In this document: positions 6,234-13,573 of the stretch, in pieces
Layout: every line of letters starts with the position of its first letter
Numbering within the stretch: the stretch's first letter is position 1
Source: JBLKSS01 sp047607725
GTDB taxonomy: Bacteria > Pseudomonadota > Gammaproteobacteria > Enterobacterales > Enterobacteriaceae
Assembly: GCF_047607725.1 (NCBI RefSeq)
Contig: NZ_JBLKSS010000049.1
Coordinates: forward strand, 1 to 13,573
DNA length: 13,573 bases
Reading direction: 5' to 3'
Notes under the pieces: generated by a model
Told to the model about the DNA's origin: nothing
Seen by the model: the letters and a program-made list of their open reading frames with translations, nothing else
Database searches by the model: none
Program-made: the position numbers and the translations under genes

Positions 6234-7718
6234 ATGAAATACCGTGACTTGCGCGACTTCCTCGCCCTGCTGGAGCAGCGGGGGGAATTAAAACGAATCA
6301 GCTTGCCCATCGATCCCTATCTGGAAATGACGGAAATCGCCGACCGCACGTTGCGGGCCGGCGGTCCGGCACTGCTGTTTGAAAACCCTAAAGGGTATAC
6401 CATGCCGGTGCTGTGCAATCTGTTCGGCACCCCAGAACGGGTGGCGCTCGGTATGGGACAGGAGAGCGTTAGCGCCCTGCGCGATGTGGGTAAATTGCTG
6501 GCATTTTTAAAAGAGCCGGTGGCGCCCAAGGGCTTTCGCGACCTGCTGGACAAAGTTCCCCAATTCCGCCAAGTGCTGCATATGCCGACCAAACGGCTAA
6601 ACGCCGCGCCTTGCCAAGAGCAGATCTGGCAGGGTGAGGATGTGGATCTCGGCCGTATTCCGGTCATGCACTGCTGGCCCGGCGACGCCGCGCCACTTAT
6701 CACCTGGGGGCTTACGGTTACGCGCGGGCCGCACAAAGAACGGCAAAACCTCGGTATTTATCGTCAGCAGGTGCTGGGCAGAAATAAGGTGATTATGCGC
6801 TGGCTGTCTCACCGCGGCGGCGCGCTCGACTTCCAGGAATGGACGCAGCAAAACCCCGGTAAACGTTTCCCCGTCGCGGTCGCTCTCGGCGCCGATCCGG
6901 CGACAATCCTGGCCGCGGTGACGCCGGTGCCCGATGCGCTCTCCGAATACGCATTCGCCGGCCTGCTGCGGGGTTACAAAACCGAAGTGGTCAAGTGTGT
7001 TTCCTGCGATTTAGAGGTGCCGGCCAGCGCGGAGATCGTTTTGGAAGGTTACCTTCAGGAGGGAGAAACGGCGACCGAAGGCCCGTATGGCGACCACACC
7101 GGCTATTACAATGAAACAAACAGTTTCCCAGTCTTTACCATAACCCATATTACCCAGCGGCGCGATGCGCTGTACCACTCAACCTATACCGGCCGTCCGC
7201 CCGATGAACCTGCGGTATTGGGGGAAGCGCTCAATGAAGTTTTCATTCCCATATTGCGAAAGCAGTTTCCGGAAATCGTGGATTTCTACCTGCCGCCGGA
7301 AGGGTGCTCCTACCGCCTGGCGGTTGTGACCATCAAAAAGCAATATGCCGGCCACGCCAAGCGGGTAATGATGGGAGTCTGGTCATTCCTGCGTCAATTC
7401 ATGTATACGAAATTTGTTATCGTATGCGATGATGATATCAATGCACGTAATTGGAAAGACGTGATATGGGCGATGACGACCCGTATGGATCCGGCGCGTG
7501 ATACGGTCTTGATGGAAAATACACCGATAGATTATCTCGATTTCGCTTCGCCGGTTTCCGGGCTGGGATCGAAAATGGGCATGGACGCGACAAACAAATG
7601 GCCGGGAGAAACACAGCGCGAATGGGGTACCCCAATTGAAATGGATCGGACGGTGCGCGCGCGCGTTGACGCTATCTGGGACCAGCTGGCTATCCTAAAA
7701 AATGGTCACGCGTCGTAA
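6234..7718 (+). CDS. ubiD: UbiD, 4-hydroxy-3-polyprenylbenzoate decarboxylase
   Basis: This enzyme decarboxylates the polyprenylated ring in ubiquinone synthesis, using prenylated FMN supplied by UbiX. The 494 residues compare with 497 in E. coli and are collinear with it. MKYRDLRDFLALLEQ opens the protein. The conserved ITWGLTVTRGPHKERQNLGI block, the GPYGDHTGYYNE loop and the C-terminal DYLDFASPVSGLGSKMG segment are all present. The E. coli protein starts three codons earlier (MDAM); here that codon is GAT, so ATG 6234 is the start. The frame is intact. fre follows 49 bases downstream on the same strand, so cotranscription is likely. Confidence 0.97.
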   Translation: MKYRDLRDFLALLEQRGELKRISLPIDPYLEMTEIADRTLRAGGPALLFENPKGYTMPVLCNLFGTPERVALGMGQESVSALRDVGKLLAFLKEPVAPKGFRDLLDKVPQFRQVLHMPTKRLNAAPCQEQIWQGEDVDLGRIPVMHCWPGDAAPLITWGLTVTRGPHKERQNLGIYRQQVLGRNKVIMRWLSHRGGALDFQEWTQQNPGKRFPVAVALGADPATILAAVTPVPDALSEYAFAGLLRGYKTEVVKCVSCDLEVPASAEIVLEGYLQEGETATEGPYGDHTGYYNETNSFPVFTITHITQRRDALYHSTYTGRPPDEPAVLGEALNEVFIPILRKQFPEIVDFYLPPEGCSYRLAVVTIKKQYAGHAKRVMMGVWSFLRQFMYTKFVIVCDDDINARNWKDVIWAMTTRMDPARDTVLMENTPIDYLDFASPVSGLGSKMGMDATNKWPGETQREWGTPIEMDRTVRARVDAIWDQLAILKNGHAS

Positions 7719-7767
7719 TTACGCGGCGCCCGTGGCGAATTGCTTAATGACCCGACAGAGGGACTGC

Positions 7768-8469
7768 ATGACAACATTGACCTGTAAGGTCTCTTCCGTG
7801 GATGCCATCACTGATACCGTTTACCGCGTACGGCTGGCACCGGAAGCGGCTTTCCATTTCCGCGCCGGGCAGTACCTGATGGTGGTGATGGATGAACGCG
7901 ATAAACGCCCCTTTTCCCTGGCGTCAACGCCCATGGAAACGTCGTTTATCGAGCTGCACATCGGCGCTTCCGAACTCAATTTGTATGCGATGGCCGTCAT
8001 GGATCGTATCCTGAAAGAGAGGGAAATTACCGTCGAAGTCCCGCAGGGCGAAGCCTGGTTACGTGATGATACCGGCAGACCCATCGTGCTGATCGCCGGC
8101 GGTACCGGTTTCTCCTACGCGCGCTCGATTTTATTGACGGTGCTGGCGCGCCAGCCCGAGCGCAAAGTGGCGATATACTGGGGCGGCCGTGAACGGGACC
8201 ATCTCTATGATTTAGGCGAGCTGGAGGCGCTTACCCTGCAGCATCCGCAATTGTCCGTGGTACCCGTGGTCGAACAGCCGGATGAACAATGGCAGGGCCA
8301 TTCCGGTACCGTCCTGATGGCGGTGATGCAGGACTATGGCTCCCTGGAGCCCTACGATATCTATATCGCGGGGCGCTTTGAAATGGCAAAAATCGCCCGC
8401 GAACGTTTTTGCGCCGAGCGCAGCGCCGTAGTTGATCGCATTTTTGGTGACTCTTTCGCCTTTATTTAA
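7768..8469 (+). CDS. fre: NAD(P)H-flavin reductase Fre
   Basis: Fre reduces free riboflavin, FMN and FAD with NAD(P)H and supplies reduced flavin to other systems; in E. coli it lies beside ubiD. The 233 residues are the same length as E. coli Fre. The flavin-binding motif RPFSLAST falls at about residues 47-54, the nucleotide-binding GGTGFSYARS near 110, and the C-terminus is FGDSFAFI. A longer frame opens at 7702, but ATG 7768 matches the family start MTTL and has AGAGGG at 7757-7762 as ribosome site. The frame is intact. In E. coli fadA-fadB lie just downstream on the other strand; here they are missing. Confidence 0.96.
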   Translation: MTTLTCKVSSVDAITDTVYRVRLAPEAAFHFRAGQYLMVVMDERDKRPFSLASTPMETSFIELHIGASELNLYAMAVMDRILKEREITVEVPQGEAWLRDDTGRPIVLIAGGTGFSYARSILLTVLARQPERKVAIYWGGRERDHLYDLGELEALTLQHPQLSVVPVVEQPDEQWQGHSGTVLMAVMQDYGSLEPYDIYIAGRFEMAKIARERFCAERSAVVDRIFGDSFAFI

Positions 8470-8606
8470 GCCGGTTCATCCGCATCAGCGCCGGTTCACT
8501 CGCGGCGGCGGCAGGGCGGGGGAGGCGGGACTCGGCGGGCCGGCCGCTGTTCCAGGCGGTGCGCTATGGTAATATGGGTCAATTACGTTCCGCATAGGGT
8601 CTGAAC
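8470..8606. other. Intergenic scar where fadBA is expected; pepQ upstream region
   Basis: Only 137 bases separate fre from pepQ; in E. coli the fadBA operon sits here. The left part is very G/C-rich and holds a direct repeat GCCGGTTCA at 8470-8478 and 8490-8498, possibly a deletion trace. The right part has A/T bases around TATGGTAATAT (8565-8575), which may hold the pepQ -10 box; no clear -35 is seen. No remnant of FadA or FadB is recognisable. Confidence 0.6.
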
Positions 8607-9939
8607 ATGGAATCGCTTTCTTCGTTATATCAGGATCATCTCGCCACACTCCAACAGCGCACCCGGGAGATACTGCAGCGCCAGCGGCTGGATGGATTGC
8701 TGATCCATGCCGGCGAGCCGATAGGCCGCTTTCTTGATGATCATGACTACCCGTTTAAAGTCAATCCCCACTTCAAAGCCTGGCTGCCAGTCACCCGCGT
8801 ACCGCACTGCTGGCTATGGCTGGACGGGGTAAACAAGCCGAAACTCTGGTATTACCTGCCCGGTGGACTATTGGTATCTCGTGGAACCGTTGCCGGACAG
8901 CTTTTGGACGCCGTATGTAGATATCGTGCCGTTCGCCGATCCGGGCGAGAATACCACACTGTTGCCGCCGCGCGATAGGGTCGCCTACCTGGGATCGGCG
9001 CCGCAGCGCGCCTCCCGCCTGGGGATTGAGCGTGAGTACATCAACCCGCAGCCGGTGCTGGATTATTTGCATTTTCANCGCGCCTATAAAACCGACTATG
9101 AACTCGCCTGCATGCGCGAGGCGCAAAAATCAGCGGTAAACGGCCATCGGGCAGCGAAAGAAGCCTTTCTGTCCGGCATGTGCGAATTTGATATTAACAT
9201 CGCCTACCTTAGCGCCTGTGGTCACCGCGATACCGATGTGCCTTATGATAATATTATCATCGCCCTGAATGAGCATGCCGCGGTATTGCATTATACCCGC
9301 CTGGATCAGCGCACGCCGGACCACGTCCACAGTTTCCTGATCGATGCCGGCACGGAATATAACGGTTACGCCGCCGACCTGACCCGCATCTATGCGGCGC
9401 AAAAAGACAGCGATTTCGCCGCGCTAATCACGGCGATGAATAACGAGCAGTAGGCGCTTATCGCCACCATTGAAACCGGTATCAATTACATCGACTATCA
9501 TGTGCAAATGCATGGCAGAATCGCCAAATTGCTGCGGCAGTTTGAGATTGTCAGCGACCTTAGCGAGGACGCCATGGTGGCAGAGGGCATTACCGTGCCG
9601 TTCCTGCCGCATGGACTGGGGCATCCGCTGGGATTACAGGTAAATGATGTTGCCGGCTTCATGCAAGATGATCGCGGTACCTCTCTGGCGCCGCCGTCAC
9701 GCTACCCCCACCTGCGCTGTACACGTGTGCTGCAGCCGCGGATGGTGTTGACGATCGAACCCGGTCTTTATTTTATCGAAACGCTGCTGGCGCCCTGGCG
9801 ATCCAGCCCTTTCAGCCGGCATTTCAACTGGTCGCGCATTGAGAGCTTCAAGCCTTATGGCGGTATCCGCATTGAGGATAATATCGTCATTCGCGACAAC
9901 CACATCGAAAACATGACGCGCGCGCTGAAATTGGCATGA
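8607..9939 (+). pseudogene. pepQ: Xaa-Pro dipeptidase PepQ, interrupted by a frameshift and an amber codon
   Basis: PepQ is a metal-dependent dipeptidase that cleaves X-Pro dipeptides. MESLSSLYQDHLATLQQRTR opens the gene. At about 8859-8861 CTGCCCGGTGG replaces the expected CTGCCGGTGG, one extra C, and the protein goes on one frame over as VDYWYLVEPLPDSFW. An in-frame TAG at 9451-9453 interrupts EQ*ALIAT, where E. coli has Leu (TTG to TAG is one change). After the stop the same frame continues to TGA 9939. Ignoring the extra base the gene is 443 codons plus stop, exactly the E. coli length. Metal-ligand motifs survive: DAGTEYNGYAADLTR, PHGLGHPLG, TIEPGLYF and GGIRIEDN. The N at 9078 makes one residue unreadable. 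The decay is recent, or sequencing errors contribute. Confidence 0.9.
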
Positions 9940-10553
9940 CGGCGTCATGGTTCGCACCGGCGGCGGTGGTCACGCTGACGGCGGAAATAAAAAAAAACCA
10001 TTTTATCACGTTGCTGTCCCCCACGCGGGGGACCGATGCCGCTAAAGCTTACATTCTGCAATGTCGCCAGCAGCATCCGACGGCCGCGCATCACTGCTGG
10101 GCGTATATCGCCGGTCCGCCTTCCGACTCCCGTCAGCGGGGGTTTTCCGATGATGGCGAGCCCTCGGGCACCGCCGGTAAGCCTATGCTTGCTCAACTAG
10201 ATGGAAGCGGTCTCGGGGAAATCACTGCGGTAGTGGTGCGATATTATGGCGGTATTCACTTGGGCACTGGCGGCCTGGTCAAAGCCTACGGCGGCGGCGT
10301 TCAGCAAGCGCTGAAACAGGTTTCGCCGGTGGCGCGTATTCCGCGCCGGCGTTTCGTGCTGCGCTGCGATTATCCACAATTAGCCTGGGTAGAGGCCGCG
10401 CTGCAGCAGGCCGAGGGCCTGATTGTCGAAGGTGACTATCGGGGATCGATTATACTCACACTCGAGATCCCTGTGCATCGTATCGCGATGGCCAATGATA
10501 GACTGCGCGATCTCAGCCACGGCGCATTGCAATTAACACCTGTTCCACAATAA
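9936..10553 (+). CDS. yigZ: YigZ, IMPACT-family protein
   Basis: This is a 205-residue protein (E. coli YigZ 204). The IMPACT/UPF0029 signature GFSDDGEPSGTAGKPML sits near residues 69-85, followed by EITAVVVRYYGGIHLGTGGL. The C-terminal half is the smaller RNA-binding-like DUF1949 domain. The family is linked to translation control in eukaryotes, but the bacterial role is unsettled. The ATG at 9936 overlaps the pepQ TGA as ATGA, so the genes were translationally coupled. With pepQ broken upstream by a stop, coupling may be lost unless ribosomes initiate freshly. trkH follows after 43 bases. The frame is intact. Confidence 0.93.
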   Translation: MTASWFAPAAVVTLTAEIKKNHFITLLSPTRGTDAAKAYILQCRQQHPTAAHHCWAYIAGPPSDSRQRGFSDDGEPSGTAGKPMLAQLDGSGLGEITAVVVRYYGGIHLGTGGLVKAYGGGVQQALKQVSPVARIPRRRFVLRCDYPQLAWVEAALQQAEGLIVEGDYRGSIILTLEIPVHRIAMANDRLRDLSHGALQLTPVPQ

Positions 10554-10596
10554 TGCCTTCCACCTGAATTGTGTACTCGTTAAGGATAGTGCAGAC

Positions 10597-12048
10597 ATGC
10601 ATTTTCGCACCATAACCCGCATCGTGGGTCTGCTCGTCATCTTGTTCTCCGTGACCATGATTATTCCCGGTCTGGTGGCCTTGATCTACCGGGACGGTGC
10701 CGGCAGCGCGTTCGCGCAAACGTTTTTTTGCGCGCAGGCCATTGGACTCTTGCTCTGGCTACCTAATCGTCGCCAGAAAAGCGAATTGAAATCCCGTGAG
10801 GGCTTTCTCATTGTGGTGCTGTTTTGGACCGTCCTGGGCAGCGTGGGCGCTTTACCGTTTTTGTTTGCCGAACATCCCAATCTGTCGGTCACCGATGCGT
10901 TTTTTGAATCCTTTTCAGGGCTGACCACAACAGGCGCCACCGCGCTGGTGGGGCTGGATACCTTACCCCACGCCATTTTGTTTTACCGGCAAATGCTGCA
11001 GTGGTTTGGCGGTATGGGGATCATTGTCCTGGCAGTGGCGATTCTGCCGATTCTCGGCGTCGGCGGCATGCAGCTCTACCGCGCGGAAATGCCCGGTCCG
11101 CTGAAAGATAATAAAATACGCCCACGTATCGCAGAAACTGCCAAGACCTTATGGCTCATCTATGTCGCACTGACGATAGCCTGCACGCTGGCTCTGTGGG
11201 GCGCGGGTATGCCGGCGTTCGACGCGATAGGCCATAGCTTTTCTACGATTGCCATCGGCGGTTTTTCCATCCACGATGCCAGTATCGGCTATTACCATAG
11301 CCCGCTTATCAATACGATCGTCGCCGTGTTTTTACTGATATCCGGTTGCAACTATGGTCTGCATTTCGCCGCCCTCAGCGGCCACAATTTGAAAGTCTAC
11401 TGGCGGGATCCCGAATTTCGCATGTTTATTTCGGTACAGTTGACGCTAGTGGTGGTCTGTATTTTGATTCTCTGGCGCTACGATGTATACAATTCCAGCC
11501 TGCAAACGCTTAACCAGGCTTTCTTTCAGGTGGTATCCATGGCGACCACCGCCGGGTTTACTACCGACAGTATCGCCCAGTGGCCGCTGTTTCTGCCGAT
11601 ATTGCTCCTCTGCTCGGCGTTTATCGGCGGCTGCGCCGGTTCTACCGGCGGCGGATTAAAGGTAATCCGCATCTTACTGCTCTACTTGCAGGGCTCGCGA
11701 GAACTGAAACGCTTGGTGCATCCAAACGCGGTTTACACCATTAAGTTGGGCAACCGGGCGCTGCCGGAGCGGATTCTGGAAGCGGTTTGGGGTTTTTTTT
11801 CCGCTTATGCGCTAGTGTTTATCCTCAGTATGCTGGCGGTGGTAGCCACCGGCGTCGATAATTTTTCCGCCTTCGCGGCGGTGGCGGCAACGCTTAACAA
11901 CCTTGGGCCCGGCCTGGGGGTCGTGGCCGATAACTTTACCTCCATGAACGCGGTGGCCAAGTGGATCCTCATTCTGACCATGCTGTTCGGCCGTCTGGAG
12001 GTATTTACTTTATTGGTCCTGTTTACGCCGACTTTTTGGCGTGAGTGA
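10597..12048 (+). CDS. trkH: Trk potassium uptake system membrane subunit TrkH
   Basis: TrkH is the K+-conducting inner-membrane subunit of the Trk system and works with the NAD-binding TrkA regulator. The 483 residues equal the E. coli length and the protein is collinear over its whole length. The four pore-loop regions are visible: SGLTTTGAT (about 108-116), IAIGGFS, MATTAGFTTDS and LNNLGPGLG. It has many hydrophobic helices and no signal cleavage site. A ribosome site AAGGA lies at 10582-10586. The stop is 13 bases before hemG, so the pair is probably one transcript, as in E. coli. The frame is intact. Confidence 0.97.
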   Translation: MHFRTITRIVGLLVILFSVTMIIPGLVALIYRDGAGSAFAQTFFCAQAIGLLLWLPNRRQKSELKSREGFLIVVLFWTVLGSVGALPFLFAEHPNLSVTDAFFESFSGLTTTGATALVGLDTLPHAILFYRQMLQWFGGMGIIVLAVAILPILGVGGMQLYRAEMPGPLKDNKIRPRIAETAKTLWLIYVALTIACTLALWGAGMPAFDAIGHSFSTIAIGGFSIHDASIGYYHSPLINTIVAVFLLISGCNYGLHFAALSGHNLKVYWRDPEFRMFISVQLTLVVVCILILWRYDVYNSSLQTLNQAFFQVVSMATTAGFTTDSIAQWPLFLPILLLCSAFIGGCAGSTGGGLKVIRILLLYLQGSRELKRLVHPNAVYTIKLGNRALPERILEAVWGFFSAYALVFILSMLAVVATGVDNFSAFAAVAATLNNLGPGLGVVADNFTSMNAVAKWILILTMLFGRLEVFTLLVLFTPTFWRE

Positions 12049-12061
12049 TACAAGGTTTACC

Positions 12062-12577
12062 ATGAAAACGTTGATTCTCTACTCGAGCCATGACGGCCAA
12101 ACGCACAAAATCGCGCGCGCCATCGCGGCTCATCTTACCGATTGCTGCGAATGTGATGTGGTGGATTTGCGCCTCGCCCGCGATCTTGATCTGCAGCGTT
12201 ATCAGCGGGTGGTGATTGGTGCGGCGATCCGCTATGGCCATTTTGCCGCAGATCTTGACCACTTTATCGCGCAGCAGCTTGAATGGCTGCACAGTATCCC
12301 CAGCGCGTTTTATTCCGTCAATTTGACGGCGCGCAAACCCGATAAACGCACCCCCAGTACGAACGTCTACACCCGGAAATTTCTGGCGAAAACGCCCTGG
12401 CGGCCGGATCTTTGCGCCGTGTTCGCGGGTGCATTGTGCTACCCGCGCTATCGCTGGTTTGATCGGGTCATGATCCAACTGATAATGCGTGTGACCGGCG
12501 GTGAAACCGATCGCACCAAGGAAGTGGAATATACGGATTGGCAGCAAGTTTCTGCCTTTGCCGGTGATTTGGTGTAA
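12062..12577 (+). CDS. hemG: HemG, menaquinone-dependent protoporphyrinogen oxidase
   Basis: HemG oxidises protoporphyrinogen IX to protoporphyrin IX in heme synthesis, with a flavodoxin-like fold and quinone as electron acceptor. ATG 12062 starts MKTLILYSSHDGQT, the FMN phosphate-binding region, preceded by AAGG at 12051-12054. Conserved IRYGHF, PSAFYSVNLTARKPDKRTP, YPRYRW and GGETDRTKEVEYTDW follow. The protein has 171 residues against 181 in E. coli; it lacks about ten residues at the C-terminus, after FAGDLV, which is probably harmless. Its place between trkH and the rRNA operon matches E. coli. The frame is intact. Confidence 0.94.
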   Translation: MKTLILYSSHDGQTHKIARAIAAHLTDCCECDVVDLRLARDLDLQRYQRVVIGAAIRYGHFAADLDHFIAQQLEWLHSIPSAFYSVNLTARKPDKRTPSTNVYTRKFLAKTPWRPDLCAVFAGALCYPRYRWFDRVMIQLIMRVTGGETDRTKEVEYTDWQQVSAFAGDLV

Positions 12578-12619
12578 TTAACCACCAAACAGGCGACGCA
12601 GCGCCCCTAAAAAAAAACC

Positions 12620-12683
12620 AATCAAAATTATTTTAGTTATTTATCCTTGTCAACGGCCGTGAAGGCCCTATAATGCGCCTCCA
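12620..12683 (+). promoter_or_regulatory. rrn P1: rRNA operon promoter P1 with UP element
   Basis: TTGTCA (-35) at 12647-12652 and TATAAT (-10) at 12669-12674 are 16 bp apart, as in E. coli rrn P1. An A/T-rich UP element (about 12620-12646, AATTATTTTAG core) lies directly upstream. A GC-rich discriminator GCGCCTCC follows, predicting start A at 12683. The GC-rich discriminator is the feature tied to ppGpp/DksA and initiating-nucleotide control in enterobacteria. Any Fis sites further upstream cannot be fixed by eye. Confidence 0.88.
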
Positions 12684-12744
12684 CTGACCGGGAACATAAC
12701 CGGCTCAGCCAGAGGCAGGCGGCCCGCTACGGGCAAATAAAAGC

Positions 12745-12772
12745 TTGACTCTACAGCTGAAAAGCGTAATAT
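12745..12772 (+). promoter_or_regulatory. rrn P2: rRNA operon promoter P2
   Basis: TTGACT (-35) at 12745-12750 and TAATAT (-10) at 12767-12772 have a 16-bp spacer, in the same place and spacing as the E. coli rrn P2 promoter, about 98 bp downstream of P1. Confidence 0.8.
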
Positions 12773-12812
12773 ATGCCACCCGCGCCGGTAGAGAAAACAC
12801 CCTCCCGGCCAC

Positions 12813-12828
12813 GCTCTTTAACAATTTA
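12813..12828 (+). promoter_or_regulatory. boxA: boxA antitermination signal of the rRNA leader
   Basis: GCTCTTTAACAATTTA matches the E. coli rrn leader boxA region, the binding site of NusB-S10 in the rRNA antitermination complex. It lies downstream of P2 and upstream of 16S, where expected. Confidence 0.85.
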
Positions 12829-12898
12829 TCAGACAATCTATATGTGGCACTCACAAAACGATATCGATACACGAAATATCAAGTCTTGAAGAGTGAAC

Positions 12899-12926
12899 AA
12901 ACTGGTATTCATATGAATACCAGTTT
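12899..12926 (+). repeat. Perfect 28-bp palindrome in the 16S leader
   Basis: Arms AAACTGGTATTCAT and ATGAATACCAGTTT abut with no spacer and are exact reverse complements. It lies about 24 bases before the mature 16S 5' end, where E. coli has a weaker hairpin. In the RNA it would form a leader hairpin near the RNase III processing stem. Confidence 0.8.
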
Positions 12927-12949
12927 TAATTCTTTGAGCATCAAGCTTT

Positions 12950-13573
12950 TAATTGAAGAGTTTGATCATGGCTCAGATTGAACGCTGGCGGCAGGCCTAA
13001 CACATGCAAGTCGAGCGGCAGCGGGAAGAAGCTTGACTTCTTTAGCCGGCAAAGCCGGCGAGCGGCGGACGGGTGAGTAATGTCTGGGGATCTGCCCGAT
13101 GGAGGGGGATAACTACTGGAAACGGTAGCTAATACCGCGTAACGTCGCAAGAGCAAAGTGGGGGACTTTCGGGCCTCACACCATCGGATGAACCCAGATG
13201 GGATTAGCTAGTAGCTGGGGTAATGGCTCACCTAGGCGACGATCCCTAGCTGGTCTGAGAGGATGACCAGCCACACTGGAACTGAGACACTGTCCAGACT
13301 CCTACGGGAGGAAGCAGTGGGGAATATTGCACAATGGGGGAAACCCTGATGCAGCTATGCCGCGTGTGTGAAGAAGGCCTTCGGGTTGTAAAGCACTTTC
13401 AGCGGGAAGGAAGGCAGTGGCGTTAATAGCGCCATTGATTGACGTTACCCGCAGAAGAAGCACCGGCTAACTCCGTCCAGCAGCCGCGGTAATACGGAGG
13501 GTGCGAGCGTTAATCGGAATTACTGGGCGTAAAGCGTACGCAGGCGGTCTGTTAAGTCAGATGTGAAATCCCC
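12950..13573 (+). rRNA. rrs: 16S ribosomal RNA, 5' portion (runs off the right edge)
   Basis: From about 12950 the sequence follows the enterobacterial 16S 5' end (AATTGAAGAGTTTGATCATGG then CTCAGATTGAACGCTGG), through V1-V3 and the 515-530 region, to about E. coli position 620. It is led by P1/P2 and boxA and follows hemG, like E. coli rrsA. Several bases differ at sites that are almost never variable: T at 13291, A at 13312, C at 13215, T at 13365, and a missing base at 13476/13477. V1 carries an extra small GC hairpin (13045-13059). The copy could be degenerate, or the sequence may contain errors. Confidence 0.97.

Noticed and set aside
12578..12646. Intrinsic terminator after hemG
   Set aside because: GGCG-ACGCAG-CGCC is followed by an A-run on the plus strand, not a T-run; the A/T-rich part is better explained as the P1 UP element.
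12745..12981. Plus-strand frame of 78 codons before 16S
   Set aside because: It covers promoter P2, boxA and the start of the 16S gene, so it is rRNA leader and not coding.
1..13573. CRISPR array, tRNA genes, toxin-antitoxin or defence system
   Set aside because: No regularly spaced repeats, tRNA cloverleaf or recognisable defence genes were seen; the content is housekeeping genes plus decaying ones.

Overview
The window looks like a chromosomal segment of a Sodalis-allied insect endosymbiont (Enterobacterales). Three things point there. The proteins are close to their E. coli counterparts in length and motif order. Several genes carry simple frameshifts, a nonsense codon or truncation while neighbouring genes are intact. 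The 16S rRNA 5' part is enterobacterial. The genus is inferred from memory of such genomes, not from a search. Two ambiguous bases (N at 5727 and 9078) show this is not perfectly finished sequence, so some lesions could be sequencing errors.

Left part (1-2003). The first 120 bases hold the start of an unrecognised, lower-GC minus-strand reading frame running off the edge, preceded by operator-like repeats. It abuts a pair of plus-strand permease genes of a BMP-family (nucleoside/simple-sugar type) ABC transporter. The first permease appears to have lost its N-terminus at this junction; the second has two frameshifts. The transporter is probably decaying. No ATPase or binding protein is present here.

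Middle-left (1981-5557). This is a minus-strand block zipA - terminator - ligA - ypeB, the same order as in E. coli, covering cell division and DNA ligation. The cysZ gene expected upstream of zipA is absent.

Breakpoint (5558-6051). A 340-bp element bounded by perfect 49-bp inverted repeats lies between zipA and the first 52 codons of a truncated rfaH. It marks a junction between two regions that lie far apart in E. coli.

Right part (6052-13573). This is the conserved E. coli block rfaH<>ubiD-fre-(fadAB missing)-pepQ-yigZ-trkH-hemG-rrs. ubiD, fre, yigZ, trkH and hemG look intact. pepQ has a frameshift and an amber codon. The rRNA operon control region is well conserved: tandem P1 and P2 promoters, an A/T-rich UP element, boxA and a leader palindrome. 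The 5' 624 bases of 16S rRNA follow, but they carry several changes at normally invariant positions.

I see no new defence, mobile-gene or biosynthetic system. The most notable signals are the inverted-repeat element at the rearrangement breakpoint that truncates rfaH, the deviant 16S rRNA positions, and the operator-like repeats at the left edge.
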